Of a stretch of 64,000 nt of DNA, positions 44,297 through 54,565 are shown one piece after another. How positions within the stretch are numbered: the stretch's first letter is position 1; each line of letters opens with the position of its first letter. The translations under genes and the position numbers were made by a program. Location of the stretch: the NCBI GenBank assembly GCA_006937955.1, contig SSNP01000031.1, positions 3,061,202 to 3,125,201 on the forward strand, written 5' to 3'. Below the pieces are notes generated by a model. It was given only the letters and a program-made list of their open reading frames with translations. It was not told the DNA's origin and searched no databases. The stretch comes from Pachypanchax playfairii (lineage: Eukaryota > Chordata > Actinopteri > Cyprinodontiformes > Aplocheilidae).

Positions 44297-44799
44297 AGCT
44301 GGATTCATACTAATGCAGCTGTGACGTGTCAGAGACACGCGCCACTTTGATACAACATTGTATGGACTCTCCAACTGCCTCGGATAGTCGGTTGGAGTCA
44401 CGCTCTTCTTTCTAACTTTCAGACGGCCGCGTCGGATGACGCACATCTGTGATTGGTCAGCCAAACAACCCAACATCGTTTCCGGCACGACGTAGCTTCC
44501 CTTTTGTAAACAGCGCGAGTGTTGACAGTCTTAAAGACAAATTTGTCTGCATTAAAAGAGGTCTGAAGGGCAGCAGTGGCGATGCCGGTGGCTGTAAAGC
44601 CCCTGCTTTTTATTTGTTTCTCTCATGGTTGGAACCACACGTAAAGCACCGGGAGTCCTCTAAGTAAGGAACACACCTCCTGCTGTCCTGGCGGAGAACT
44701 TCTTTGCAACAGGGTCGGAGTAGTATAAACAGAAACTGGTTCCATCAGTATGCTGCCATGTGGGAGCACATTTGCCTTTGCTTTAGTATGAATCCAGCT
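44297..44799. mobile_element. 503-bp non-autonomous TIR element, TAA duplication
   Basis: The ends are AGCTGGATTCATACTA and, inverted, TAGTATGAATCCAGCT, flanked by TAA (44294-44296 and 44800-44802). TWA duplications of 3 bp are the signature of the PIF/Harbinger and ISL2EU groups. The body is CpG-containing and has only short frames. Confidence 0.75.
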
Positions 44800-44806
44800 T
44801 AAGTGT

Positions 44807-45574
44807 CGACTGTCGGGCCGATGGCTCTGCATCTCGAGGTGCAGTTTTTTTTGCCGAGCTGTGAAAACTCGACCGGGTGATTATATTTCAGATGGGAATG
44901 CAAGTTTGTTGTAGTGCCTTTTTTTGTTACTACAATTTTGGAACAGAGTCGACATACTGGCTCATCTGTGTTGATTACCCCACCTCTCTCACTGGGCTTG
45001 AAGCTGATATTCTCGTTCACCAGGGCCGTAGCATTTGGTTTATCCATTCTCCTCACGAGGCTAACTTGCTGCTTGTGGCTTCGCTTCCCAGAGATACAAA
45101 GATCCTGAATGACTGACATGATGCTTCACTCCCTTTAGTTCATTTCGCTAAGTCACTAACGCGCCCAGGTGCTGAGACTGATGCACAGAGTGAACCCTCT
45201 TGACATCCAGCGTGTTCAGAGGTGAGAGATGATAAAAACAAATACACACATGCACATGGCGCTATATTGAGGTCAGAAAAATTATTGAGTTCATTTTCAT
45301 CTGTCGTGCCATTAATTGACTTATTGGTTATCGTCCTAGCTCTAGTGCTGCTCAATGCTAACATGCAAATTGCAGCACATTTCCTGGAAGGAGGCGTGTC
45401 ATCTCTCTTCGTCTCATTGGAGCACAGGTTGCCACCTAGCCTGGTGGAGCCGTTTCAGTAGACATTGTAGACATAACTGTTGATCGGAAATTTGTCCTGG
45501 CTGGATCAGAAACCTCTGATCCGTGAATTAAGTAGGTACCAGAACCGATCCTGGATCGGATCGGCCCCATCCCT
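44807..45574 (-). mobile_element. hAT element 5' fragment, minus strand
   Basis: The right end (TAGGGATGGGGCCGATCC on the minus strand, ending near 45574) resembles the terminus of ZBED-type hAT elements. The first coding exon lies at 45119 and below. The rest of the transposase is missing where the 503-bp TIR element lies. Confidence 0.55.
44817..45119 (-). pseudogene. BED-type zinc finger of a hAT transposase (fragment)
   Basis: The minus-strand frame reads FKPSERGGVINTDEPVCRLC, then SKIVVTKKGTTTNLHSHLKYNHP. This is a BED finger with C-x2-C followed by H-x(4-5)-H. The domain sits at the N-terminus of ZBED/hAT transposases, where it binds DNA. The frame degenerates after NHPVEF. No catalytic domain follows in the window. 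Confidence 0.75.
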
Positions 45575-47077
45575 ATCTTCAAGCGCCTAATTTTTTCTTT
45601 TATTTATATATGAGCGCACCGATTTTACTTATTTTTATATAATAAAAGGTGGCTCATTGTTTTATCTGGTTAAGAAGGATGTTTCATTTTACATTTAAAA
45701 AGTTTGACTTATCTTCATTGTGGACACTGGATGGTCCTGCATGTTCTGTTGAGGAAAATGTGTTTTCACTGTCCCCGTGTATAGTACCACCAGTCAGAGC
45801 AACAGCTCTGTGAAAACACGTCTGTCAAATGTGGGCAGCTCTGTGCTGTTCTGTCCACCTCCCATAGCGGTTCTGACCCTTCTGTGCTCTGCTGCATGTT
45901 TTTTTTTTGTGTATTTTTATATCAAAACATTTCTTTTTTTATTTCTGAAGGGGATCTCTCATCTGTTCCAAGTGCATGAACCACATCTGCAACTCTCTCC
46001 AAAGCGGTAATTTTTCTTTTATTGGTTTCTACCAAACTAAGAGAACCAAACAGTAATTGTTGGTTCTGTTCCACTTCTGCAACAACGACTGTGAATGTGC
46101 ACGAGGACCTGAGTACGCACAAGTGGGATTTATCAACACATGATTTGCATGCGAGTGGCCACCGCACATTTGATAAATCAGACTTTTGACTGTTTGTACG
46201 AACATTCTAAATTTCATTCATCGGATAGAATATAGGACAGTTTCTATGAACGATTGATAAATGAGGACCCTGGAATCTATTCACTCCACTGAATCATTTT
46301 CAGCTGCACACACATCACATGATCTTTAAACCAACTTTGTGTTTGCATAATCCAGATGTTATGTATAAAACAGTGTCGTCTGCATACTGGCAGACTTTTC
46401 ACTTCAAACATGTTGCGTGGTGCTTGTTTTTACTTCTCTCTTTGTTTTAGAGTCCATGTTACTGCACCACACGCTGCTGCATCTATTTCTGTACTGCTCC
46501 TGCTGTCACTCTGTTGTGGGTTTTTGATTAATTCTAAGGTGCTACAAGAAATACACACCACACAGCAACCTCACTTGTTTTTCCAATTTAATCATAGGTC
46601 CGTGGGGATGGGAGTAATACGACATACAATTCACAGACACCAGCGTCACACAAGAGCTCCATCCTGATAAAGTAAGAAAAGACAGGCGTTTATATACCCC
46701 TTATTTGCGTCATGGGGCACAGATAGGAAACAGATGTTTCATATCACTTGACTCAAATGCAACAAAACAGGATATCATGATCCTGAGAACGACTGACTAT
46801 TTACTTTCACAGACTTGCTTTTGCCAAGAGTTGGAACAGGGTTAGGGTTAGTTCAACTTCGGGCATTTATATACCATCTAACAGAGGTTACATAGGAACA
46901 ATCTACAACACTGTCAGCACAGATTATTGTTTTGCATGACACATAAACACCTGACATGTCTCTGTTTAAGACTCTTGCCTTGTCTTCAGCAGTGGTTGTC
47001 ATGAGTCTCCAGAAAGCTATAGAAGGCTGAATATTCACCTGCAATGATTCTGATTCTCCCTAAGAGAAAAGATCTGT
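45575..47077. other. No gene seen
   Basis: No gene recognised. The GATTTATCAACAC and ATTGATAAATGAGGACC strings at about 46128-46268 resemble Harbinger-type subterminal motifs, but no bounded element could be defined. Confidence 0.35.
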
Positions 47078-47508
47078 GGCCTGATTTATTCAAGGTGTGC
47101 AGTTGTTAAAACAGGCCCAAACCTCTCAGCAGCTGCAAAAACAATCAGCAGGTGATTTACGAACGATGCACAGGTAACCCTGCACCTGTTAAATCTGCCT
47201 CTAGACGCACAAAATCCTTTTAGCGCTTTTCCCTTTGATAAATATGCAGCAAGGGCATTTCTGTCAGAAGACACAAAATATTGGGAGGAGAACATGTAAA
47301 TAAGTGGGCGTTCATGGCGCAGTGTGATTTATCAAACCTAAAACTATTTTCAGCTTCTAATTTTGCCTCTAAATATACTGCCTTTAAAAAGTATCTTAAC
47401 TTGGCGCAAAAATGGATGTAGTTATTTTTGAGTGGAGAAGACACAGACAGAGCACTTCGGCAGTTAGTGCTGCGTCTCCCAGGTCAGTTCTATTTCGTAA
47501 AGGCTTTG

Positions 47509-47629
47509 CCTTTTAAGGCTATTGCTAGTGGGTTTACTCGCACTGAAAACTTTAGTCCACGCCCACCTGTTGAGTGGGCCCCACCCCGGTCTAGTATAAA
47601 TAACGCTGAGACCAGGCAATCGGCTCCCC
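47509..47629. repeat. DIRS left inverted terminal repeat
   Basis: Inverse of 55362-55499, with scattered differences and a small deletion (CTCGCACTG versus a longer version in the right copy). Confidence 0.8.
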
Positions 47630-47651
47630 TTTTTTATTCAGCACTTGAACT

Positions 47652-49143
47652 ATGTCTAGCATCATCCGCCTGTGCCCGTCCTGCCCGACCAGCTACATCA
47701 GGGGTTCCCAGAGTCAGGCCTCGAGGGCCACTATCCTGCATGTTTTAGATGTTTTCCTGCTTCAACACACCTGATTCCAATCTGCAACATCTCAGCAAGT
47801 CCAGCAGAAGCCTGTTAATGACCCATTCATCTGCATCAGGTGTGTTGAAGCAGAGGAACATCTAAAACATGCAGGATAGTGGCCCTTGAGGACTGGAATT
47901 GGACACCCCTGGGCTACATCATGGGATATGACCCACATCTGCGTGGGCTGCCTCGGTCCTGACCACACCAACCTTGCCCTCGCACCTCAGCCCACCTGCC
48001 ACTGCTGTCGGCTCCTCTCCACGGAAGAGAAGCAGCGAAGGTCAACCTTTTCAAGGCTGCGGCTGAGGAGGCATTTCCAGCAGAGGATCATCGGCTGGAT
48101 GAAGCCATCAAAATCCTCAATGGTGGGCGGGAATCGGACGATTCCACCCATCACGAGGATAATGCTAGTGGTGGTAGCCTTGCTACGGCTTCTCAGCCGG
48201 GGAGCCTAGCAGAGGAGAGACGACTGAGCAGACGCTCAGCCGCCTCAGGTCTCCGTAAGTCGGCGACAACACTACTCCCGGTGGTGGGCGTGCTCCTCCT
48301 GGATCTCCCGGCCGTGATCCAGGAAACAGCGAGGGAGGAGGGTCTCTCTGTTCCCCAGTCTGCCTCTCCACCACGATCGGATGATCAGGAAGGAGATATA
48401 CCTTGGCTAGCTCCCGCCACCCAGACCCTGTCTGGCCTCAGTTTCCGGCGGTAATGACCTACCTCTCCCAGGCGGGAGCGGAGCCTGCCAAAATAAAAGC
48501 GCCAGTCTCCAGGGTGGAGGGGCTAACGGAGCAGAGCTTTCCACCCGTTCCTCCTCTGGACCCCGACCTCGCTGTCGTGCTGAGGGTGAAGACCAGGCTA
48601 GCCGAACAGCGGCCTGTCCCGCCCTCCAAGCATGACCAACTGATCAGCCACTTCACCAATCACGCACACCAATGCACACTGCAAGCAGCCGCAGCGACCA
48701 ACAACACCGCCCTGTAGGCGGACGAAGCGGAGCTGCCAGAGGAGCTGAAAGGCTTTCCTCTGTACTGCCGCCAATGCCATTTTAAACTTGTGTGCGCCAT
48801 CAGCTGTGTGCTTCCTGCATCGCTGCCTGGCAGACGCTGGTGCAGCGAATCACCTGGCTCCGCCTTTGTCCATCCATGATGGAGGCCGTCCAGAAGGACT
48901 TGCTGGAGGGTCCCACCAGCTCACCTCCTTGCCGTTCTGGCCCCTGGAGAGATCACCGTGGCCAGCGCCAGCAGCAGAGACGCTCCACTGCTACTGCCGC
49001 CTCCAGCTCCACTCCTCCGCCCGCTACCTCCTCTTTGTCAGAGCAGCAACGACAACCCAGGGTTCAACGCTTCCAAGGATGACAGCAAATGCCCTGGATC
49101 AACCAGCCGAGCAGGCGGAGACCACCATCAAAGAAATGACTAT
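47652..49143 (+). pseudogene. DIRS gag-like gene, broken
   Basis: Starts MSSIIRLCPSCPTSY, is interrupted by the hAT element at 47699-47911, then continues MGYDPHLR and, one frame over, HICVGCLGPDHTNLAL followed by CHCC. The arrangement of paired cysteines and an HA/HT motif matches the N-terminus of vertebrate DIRS Gag proteins. Further on the reading moves between frames: AAAEEAFPAEDHRLDEAIKI, then DPVWPQFPAVMTYLSQAG, then SKHDQLISHFTNHAHQCTLQ, with a stop at about 48715. The C-terminal part ends near 49143. Multiple frameshifts mean no complete protein. Confidence 0.65.
47699..47911. mobile_element. 213-bp hAT miniature element (MITE) inside DIRS gag
   Basis: The ends are CAGGGGTTCCC and ...ACACCCCTG, flanked by 8-bp duplications AGCTACAT (47691-47698) and GGCTACAT (47912-47919), 7 of 8 matching, as expected for hAT. 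Internally the two halves are partly inverse (CACTATCCTGCATGTTTTAG versus CTAAAACATGCAGGATAGTG), so it can fold into a long hairpin. It is a very common fish repeat. Confidence 0.92.
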
Positions 49144-49154
49144 TTGGGGGGAAT

Positions 49155-50335
49155 GTGTGCTTTGATCCTACACCATGTTTTAAAATAAAACACATACATG
49201 CCGCTAAGAGCAATCCGTTAAACAAAGGTTTAACTCCTCCAGGCGGGAGGTACGATCAGGACCTACCCGGAAACAGGACAGCCCCCCTGGGTCTGGTCGC
49301 GGAGCGGGAGCGCTTAGAGAAGCTGAGTCTCCCGTTGGATGTGGTGCGCACAATCCAGGGAGCCAGAGCCGCTTCTACTATAGTGTATGAGTCAAAGTGG
49401 GCCGCCTTCCAGCGCTGGTGCGCGGAGAAAGACGTGGATCCCACTTCCTACTCATTGGGCAAAGTGCTCTCATTCCTGCAGCAGCTGATGGACAGAAATT
49501 TAGCCTTCAGTACAGTAAAAACCTATTCCACGGTGATCTCTCCCTGCCACAAAGGTTTTGAGACAGATCGGTCTTTAACCATCCCCTGATAAAGCGCTTC
49601 CTGAAAGGTGTGCGTAGACACAGACCTGTGTCTCACCCATTAGCTCCTCAGTGGGATTTAGCGCTAGTCTTGCGTGCGCTAGTTAAAGCTCTGTTTGAAC
49701 CTTTGGACCAGGTTCCACTCAAGTTCCTGTCTCTAAAAACAGCACTGCTGTTGGCTCTGACGTCTGTGAAGAGACTCAGTGACTTATCCGCGCTCTCAGT
49801 CGCTCCCTCCTGTCTCAGAATCCGAGAGGATGGCAGCTCCGCGCTGCTGTGCCCCAACCCCGCTTTTAAGCCTTAAAGCATCACCAGCTCGTTCAGATCA
49901 AGGCTGATTTCTCTGGATGGCTTCTATCCTCCTCATCATGATTCTGAAGAGGAGGCCAGGTCTCACCTTCTCTGCTCCGTGCGTGCGCTCTCCTGTTATG
50001 GCGCACAAACAGCTGCGCTCCGTTGCTCCCAACGACTGTTTGTTCATCACAGAGAAAACTCCGCAGGACGTCCCCTGTCTGCCCAGCACCTGTCTCACTG
50101 GTTATTTGAGGCTATCTCTCAGGCGTATGTCTCCTCTTGACTCGAACCTCCAGAGAACATCAGAGCTCACTCCTGCAGAGGGATCTCGTCCTCCACAGCT
50201 CTGCATGGAGGGATGACGGTGGATGATATCTGCACCGCAGCTTCCTGGTCCTCCCCATGCTCATTCATCCGCTTCTACCTGCAAGACGTTTCCTCTTTCT
50301 CTATGACTCATTCTGTTTTCAACATTTCAACACAG
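49155..50335 (+). pseudogene. DIRS tyrosine recombinase, broken
   Basis: The N-terminal SAM-like core-binding part is intact in one frame to 49589 (LPLDVVRTIQGARAAS, then WAAFQRWCAEKDVDP and FSTVKTYSTVISPCHKG). After a frameshift the catalytic domain continues: IKRFLKGVRRHRPVS, then LSLKTALLLALTSVKRLSDL with the first catalytic arginine (about 49765-49785). A stop at 49874-49876 follows, then further frame changes, the H-x-x-R motif in IRAHSCRGISS (about 50160-50190) and the nucleophile tyrosine region SFIRFYLQDV (about 50258-50287). DIRS elements use this recombinase instead of an integrase. The catalytic residues that I can identify are retained, but at least three frame lesions make the gene non-functional. 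Confidence 0.85.
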
Positions 50336-50649
50336 AATGAATGTTCTCACTCACTCGTGTCTGCTGGCAGACACAGGATGAGATTATATTTATTTATTAT
50401 CTACCAGTCTTTCACAGAGGTGATTTCTGATGATTATTTGTTCATAACCAGCTGCATTCATTCCCTGCCTGCCCTGAGACTGCAGACACAGCAGTTTCTT
50501 GCGCTGCGTCATTACGCATGGCACAGCCTCTTGTTTCCCTGCCGCTCAAAGATGCTGAGTCTTTATGAGCCTGTATGGAAGACCAAGAGTGCCAAAATTC
50601 TTTAGAACCGGATTTTCATGCTTGGTGGTCTGGATGGAGCCAGTGAGGT

Positions 50650-50790
50650 ATAGACTATATCCTGCTTCGCCTTTAACCCACTAGCGATAGCCTTAAAGGG
50701 TGAAGTCTATACAAATTAGAACGTTGATTATGTATTGTAACCCCAGATTCTATGAGTATAGGCGCAGCCCTTTAAGCGTTGGGCCTCACT
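50650..50790. repeat. DIRS internal complementary region
   Basis: 50730-50780 (ATTGTAACCCCAGATTCTAT and onward) is the inverse of about 55484-55540. 50670-50700 (ACCCACTAGCGATAGCCTTA) is inverse to the left ITR and also matches the right one. GTATAGACT (about 50649) and AGTCTATAC (about 50704) form a local inverted pair. In DIRS replication this region is thought to template circle formation. The gypsy insertion begins just after it. Confidence 0.75.
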
Positions 50791-50791
50791 G

Positions 50792-51554
50792 TGTCAGGTT
50801 CAGTGTTTGTGTGTGCTGTGTGCTGTGTTTTCTGTGTCGGGTGAGTTCTCTGCTTGCAGTGAGGATCTACGCTGGAGAGTGAGGCAGATTGACAACACCT
50901 GGTGGCGATCTGCACTGATGAGGAGCAGGGACTACTTAAGCCTGAGGAAGATGTTCAGTCTTCGCCTGGTTGTTGACCTGAATGGTAGCTTCCCTTGTGC
51001 CAAATCCTTGAGTAATTCCTAGTGATTCTGTGTGAAGTATTTTCTGAGTTTTCTGAGCCTTTTGCGATTTTTGAGATTTTTGTGATTTTTGTATTTTTGG
51101 AGAAACGTCTGGATTACTCTGTGTGATTAACCCTGTTCTCTCCAGGATTATTCACCCTGCTCCTCACGTTCCGAGGATTTCTTCGTGTCCAGTGTATGAT
51201 CGCCTGGAACCACCGTCTGTCTCCCTCCAGCCTCCTCACCCGACCCCGGGACTCACCAACTCCCTGCACAGCACCGCACTGGACCTGCCCTCCCTCCAAG
51301 CTCTGCTTCAAACACCACTCTGTGAGTTTCTCCTCACCAGACTTTGTTCAATCACAAGGATCAACCTATCTGGATTTGGAACTAACCGTTTTCTCTATTA
51401 CAGTGCTGAGACTTTCCCTGACGCACCCGACCACCAAGCACATTCACGCACTGTACATAGACTTTGTAAATAAACCTTTCACTTTTGCACCTGAGAATTT
51501 GTCTGAGTCTGAGTCCTTGCAATGTGGGTCACAAAACTGACTGAGCCCGTGACA
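50792..51554 (+). repeat. 5' LTR of the DIRS-nested gypsy element
   Basis: TGTCAGGTTCAGTG to CCCGTGACA. It carries TACTTAAG (about 50934) and GCCTGGTTGTT (50964-50974). Confidence 0.95.
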
Positions 51555-52553
51555 GAACAACCAGGCCAGTCTGACCCCGCGGACTCAGCCAGACAGATTT
51601 CAGTGGTCACCCCTGAGATGTTTTCTAGACACGATTCCATGTTGAACTCGCTGTGTGAACGACAGCAATATTGTCAGCAGCGGTTAGAGGAAGTCACAGG
51701 ACTTCTTCAGACCGTCTCTAACCAGCTGTCTGTTGTGTCTCAGCCACCTCCGCCTGTTGTCGTAGCTTCCCCTGAACCAGAGACTGCAGTTCCCCTGGCG
51801 TGCGCACCGGTGCGCAACGTCGCGCTACCTAACCCGGAAGCTTATGCAGGTAAAGTATCTGGATTCCTGTTGCAATGTTCACTAATATTCTGCCGTTCTC
51901 CTCAGTCCTTTCCAGATGACGCGTCCAAAATAGCCCATATCATCGGCTTACTGAGAGGACGCGCACTCAGATGGGCTGAGGCAAAGTACAGTTACGCAGT
52001 CATATTACGCACCCCTCTGGAGACCTTCATAAAGGACTTCGAACAAACCTTCACCTACCGTAAGTCAGAGACTGAGATCACACACATCCTCTGGCACATT
52101 AAACAAGGCAAGAAGTCAGTGGCTGATTTTGCAGTAGACTTCCGGACTGTGGCTGCAGAATCCGGCTGGAACGCACCGGCGCTCAAAGGAGCGTTTCTGG
52201 GTGCTCTAAACAAGCCGATTAGAGAGCAGTTAATTCACAGAGATGAACCCCAGTCATTGGAGGAGCTGATCAGTCTAGCTACGAAGATTGACCACAGGAT
52301 GACTGGTTATTTGTGGGACGAACACCGAGCTCGTTCTCCGCCTCGGACCAGTCTAAGGGCTTCTGAGAATGCACCCAACGTCAGAGCTGCGCCCTTTCTG
52401 ACCGGAGAGGAACCGATGCAGCTGGGGAATGCTAGGCTATCTCCCACGGAACGACAGAGACGGATGGAGGCACGTGAGTGTTTATACTGTGGAACAACAG
52501 GACACTTCATCGCTGCCTGTCCAAAACGTTTAAACCACTCCAGCCGTCAGTAA
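51522..52553 (+). CDS. Gypsy gag (sushi-like)
   Basis: An intact 343-codon frame. It opens at an ATG inside the LTR (51522), which is downstream of the proposed transcription start and so may be used. An alternative start is MFSRHDSML near 51619. Residues about 33-75 look like a coiled coil (MLNSLCERQQYCQQRLEEVT and onward). Residues about 100-260 are the capsid-like retrotransposon Gag fold (NPEAYAGKVSGFLLQCSLIF, then FEQTFTYRKSETEITHILWH and FAVDFRTVAAESGW). A CCHC knuckle, CLYCGTTGHFIAACP, is at residues 320-334. The stop at 52551-52553 lies inside the loop of the frameshift pseudoknot. Gag packages RNA into cytoplasmic particles. No lesion is visible. Confidence 0.94.
   Translation: MWVTKLTEPVTEQPGQSDPADSARQISVVTPEMFSRHDSMLNSLCERQQYCQQRLEEVTGLLQTVSNQLSVVSQPPPPVVVASPEPETAVPLACAPVRNVALPNPEAYAGKVSGFLLQCSLIFCRSPQSFPDDASKIAHIIGLLRGRALRWAEAKYSYAVILRTPLETFIKDFEQTFTYRKSETEITHILWHIKQGKKSVADFAVDFRTVAAESGWNAPALKGAFLGALNKPIREQLIHRDEPQSLEELISLATKIDHRMTGYLWDEHRARSPPRTSLRASENAPNVRAAPFLTGEEPMQLGNARLSPTERQRRMEARECLYCGTTGHFIAACPKRLNHSSRQ
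51556..51566 (+). promoter_or_regulatory. Candidate self-priming primer-binding site
   Basis: AACAACCAGGC, one base after the LTR end, is the exact complement of GCCTGGTTGTT at 50964-50974 in the same LTR. No tRNA-type site starting TGG follows the LTR. This matches the self-primed reverse transcription known for Tf1 and proposed for sushi relatives. Confidence 0.65.
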
Positions 52554-54112
52554 CTCCGAGAGGTCTGACGGTCCTGGAAAAGAAAGCCTCTCGCTTAACT
52601 TTACCCATAACTCTGTTATATAACTCTGACTCTTTCCAGACTCTCGCTCTTATTGATTCAGGGTGTGAAAGGAATCTTTTGGATGCAGATCTTGCCAAAC
52701 AGCTGCAGCGTCCGATTCATCCTCTGCAATCTCCCGTCAACGTCTCCGCCTTGGATGGTCGATCCCTCACCGCCATCACCCACCGGACCAGTGACGTAGA
52801 GGTGGTAATCTCTGGTAACCATCGAGAGAAAATTTCGTTTTTGATTTTCCCCTCTACGCAGGTTCCGGTGGTGTTCGGCCATCCTTGGTTACAGATCCAC
52901 AATCCACACATCAACTGGACTGAAGGGAAGATTGACTCCTGGAGTCTTCAGTGTCTATCACTGTGTTTGCATTCAGCTCTGGCTCGATCTCCGTCATCAC
53001 AGACTTCTAGATCAGAGGAGATTCCGGACATCACCCGAGTCCCTCAGGAATATCACGACCTACATCAAGTTTTCAGTAAGTCCTGTGCAATTTCGTTGCC
53101 CCCGCATAGACCTTATGACTGTGCAATTGAACTGTTTCCTGGAGCCCCCATGCCGTCCAGTCGGCTCTACAATATCTCTCACCCTGAGCGCGAGAGCATG
53201 GAGGAGTACATCAGGGAGTCACTGGAGGCAGGGATCATCCGCCGGTCCAAGTCTCCCCTGGGAGCAGGTTTTTTCTTTGTTGCAAAGAAGGATGGGTCCC
53301 TCAGACCCTGCATTGACTTTAGAGCTCTGAATCAGATCACTATCAAAAACAAATATCCATTACCTCTGTTAGCATCTGCTTTTGAATCTGTGCAGGGAGC
53401 AACGATCTTCACCAAGTTGGACTTAAGGAACGCCTACCATCTCGTCCGTATCAGGGAAGGGGATGAATGGAAAACAGTATTCAATACACCACTCGGACAT
53501 TTTGAATATCTGGTCATGCCTTTTGGACTAACTAATGCACCCGCTGTTTTTCAGGCTCTCATCAACGACGTTCTCAGAGACTTTTTGAACTCATTCGTGT
53601 TTGTGTACTTAGATGACATTTTGATTTTTTCTTCCTCAGAGGCTGAACACAGAGTCCATGTCAGACAGGTGCTTCAGCGCCTTTTAGAGAACCGACTTTT
53701 CGTAAAAGCAGAAAAGTGCGAGTTCCATGCATGGTCCGTTGGTTTCCTGGGCTTTATATTCGAAGATGGACAGGTAAAGCCGGACCCAGCCAAGGTTCAG
53801 GCTGTGGTGGACTGGCCCACCCCAGCCGCTCGTAAGCAGCTGCAGAGTTTCCTGGGATTTGCTAATTTCTATAGAAAGTTTATCAGAAACTACAGTCAAA
53901 CTGCTGCTGCACTAACCTCTTTAACTTCCACTAAGACTGCATTCAGCTGGACTCCAGAGGCAGAACACGCTTTCAAACAGCTGAAGGAGAAGTTCAGCCA
54001 TGCTCCCATCCTCATACAACCGGATCCAGCCCGACAGTTCACCATGGAGGTGGATGCCTCAGACTCCGGCGTGGGTGCAGTGCTGTCCCAGGTGGGACAG
54101 CAGGACCAATGA
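52478..54112 (+). pseudogene. Gypsy pol: protease, reverse transcriptase, partial RNase H
   Basis: A 544-codon frame entered by -1 frameshifting near 52535. Aspartic protease is TLALIDSGCERNLLD (DSG at 60-62). Reverse transcriptase is from about 228 (AKKDGSLRPCIDFRALNQI), with the catalytic VFVYLDDILIFSS near 376. Connection and RNase H start is FTMEVDASDSGVGAVLSQ near 525. TGA at 54110-54112 follows QQDQ where the other copy continues KLHPC. The same frame then reads LHPCTFFSRRLTPTERGY and jumps in frame to THKKLAPRFIGPFEIL, so most of RNase H and the integrase core are deleted. The protease and reverse transcriptase look intact, but the element cannot integrate on its own. Confidence 0.92.
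52529..52593 (+). promoter_or_regulatory. -1 ribosomal frameshift signal with pseudoknot
   Basis: Slippery heptamer TTTAAAC (52529-52535) in gag frame as T TTA AAC; 8-nt spacer; stem 1 CCGTCAG (52544-52550) with CTGACGG (52565-52571); loop CGAGAGG (52557-52563) with CCTCTCG (52587-52593) as stem 2. Shifting -1 here leads directly into the pol frame (TFKPLQPSVTPRG). Confidence 0.87.
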
Positions 54113-54555
54113 CTGCACCCCTGCACTTTCTTCTCGCGTCGCCTGACGCCCACAGAACGAGGGTACACTCACAAGAAACTTGCCCCCCGCTTCATTGGTC
54201 CATTTGAGATCCTGTCTGTCCCGGGTCCCTCCACAGTCAAGCTCCGTTTACCCGCTTCTATGCGTTTTCATCCCGTATTTCATGTTTCTCTCATCAAGCC
54301 AGTCTCCTCTAGTCCCCTGTGTCCACCATCTACTCCCCCCCCGCCCGCCCGTGTTGTGGATGGGCACTTAGTTTATACTGTTGATCGTCTGCTGGACGTC
54401 CGCAGACGAGGAAGGGGCCGGCAGTATCTCGTGGCCTGGGGAGGGCTACGGCCCCGAGGAAAGGTCCTGGGTGCCGGCCTCCTTTATTGAAGACCCTCAG
54501 CTCATTCGTGATTTTGAAGCTTCTCGTGCCTTACCGCCAGGTGGCGGTCGTTGAG
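54113..54555 (+). pseudogene. Remnant integrase C-terminus and chromodomain
   Basis: After the in-frame deletion junction near 54166-54170 come the integrase C-terminal GPFEIL region (VPGPSTVKLRLPASM, then PVFHVSLIKPVSSS) and the chromodomain start YTVDRLLDVRRRGRGRQYLV. An extra G near 54440 (TGGGGAGGG, where the other copy has TGGGAGGG) shifts the frame in the middle of the chromodomain. The rest is preserved in the displaced frame up to the CCGCCAGGTGGCGG before the polypurine tract. Confidence 0.88.
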
Positions 54556-54565
54556 GGGGGGGTAA

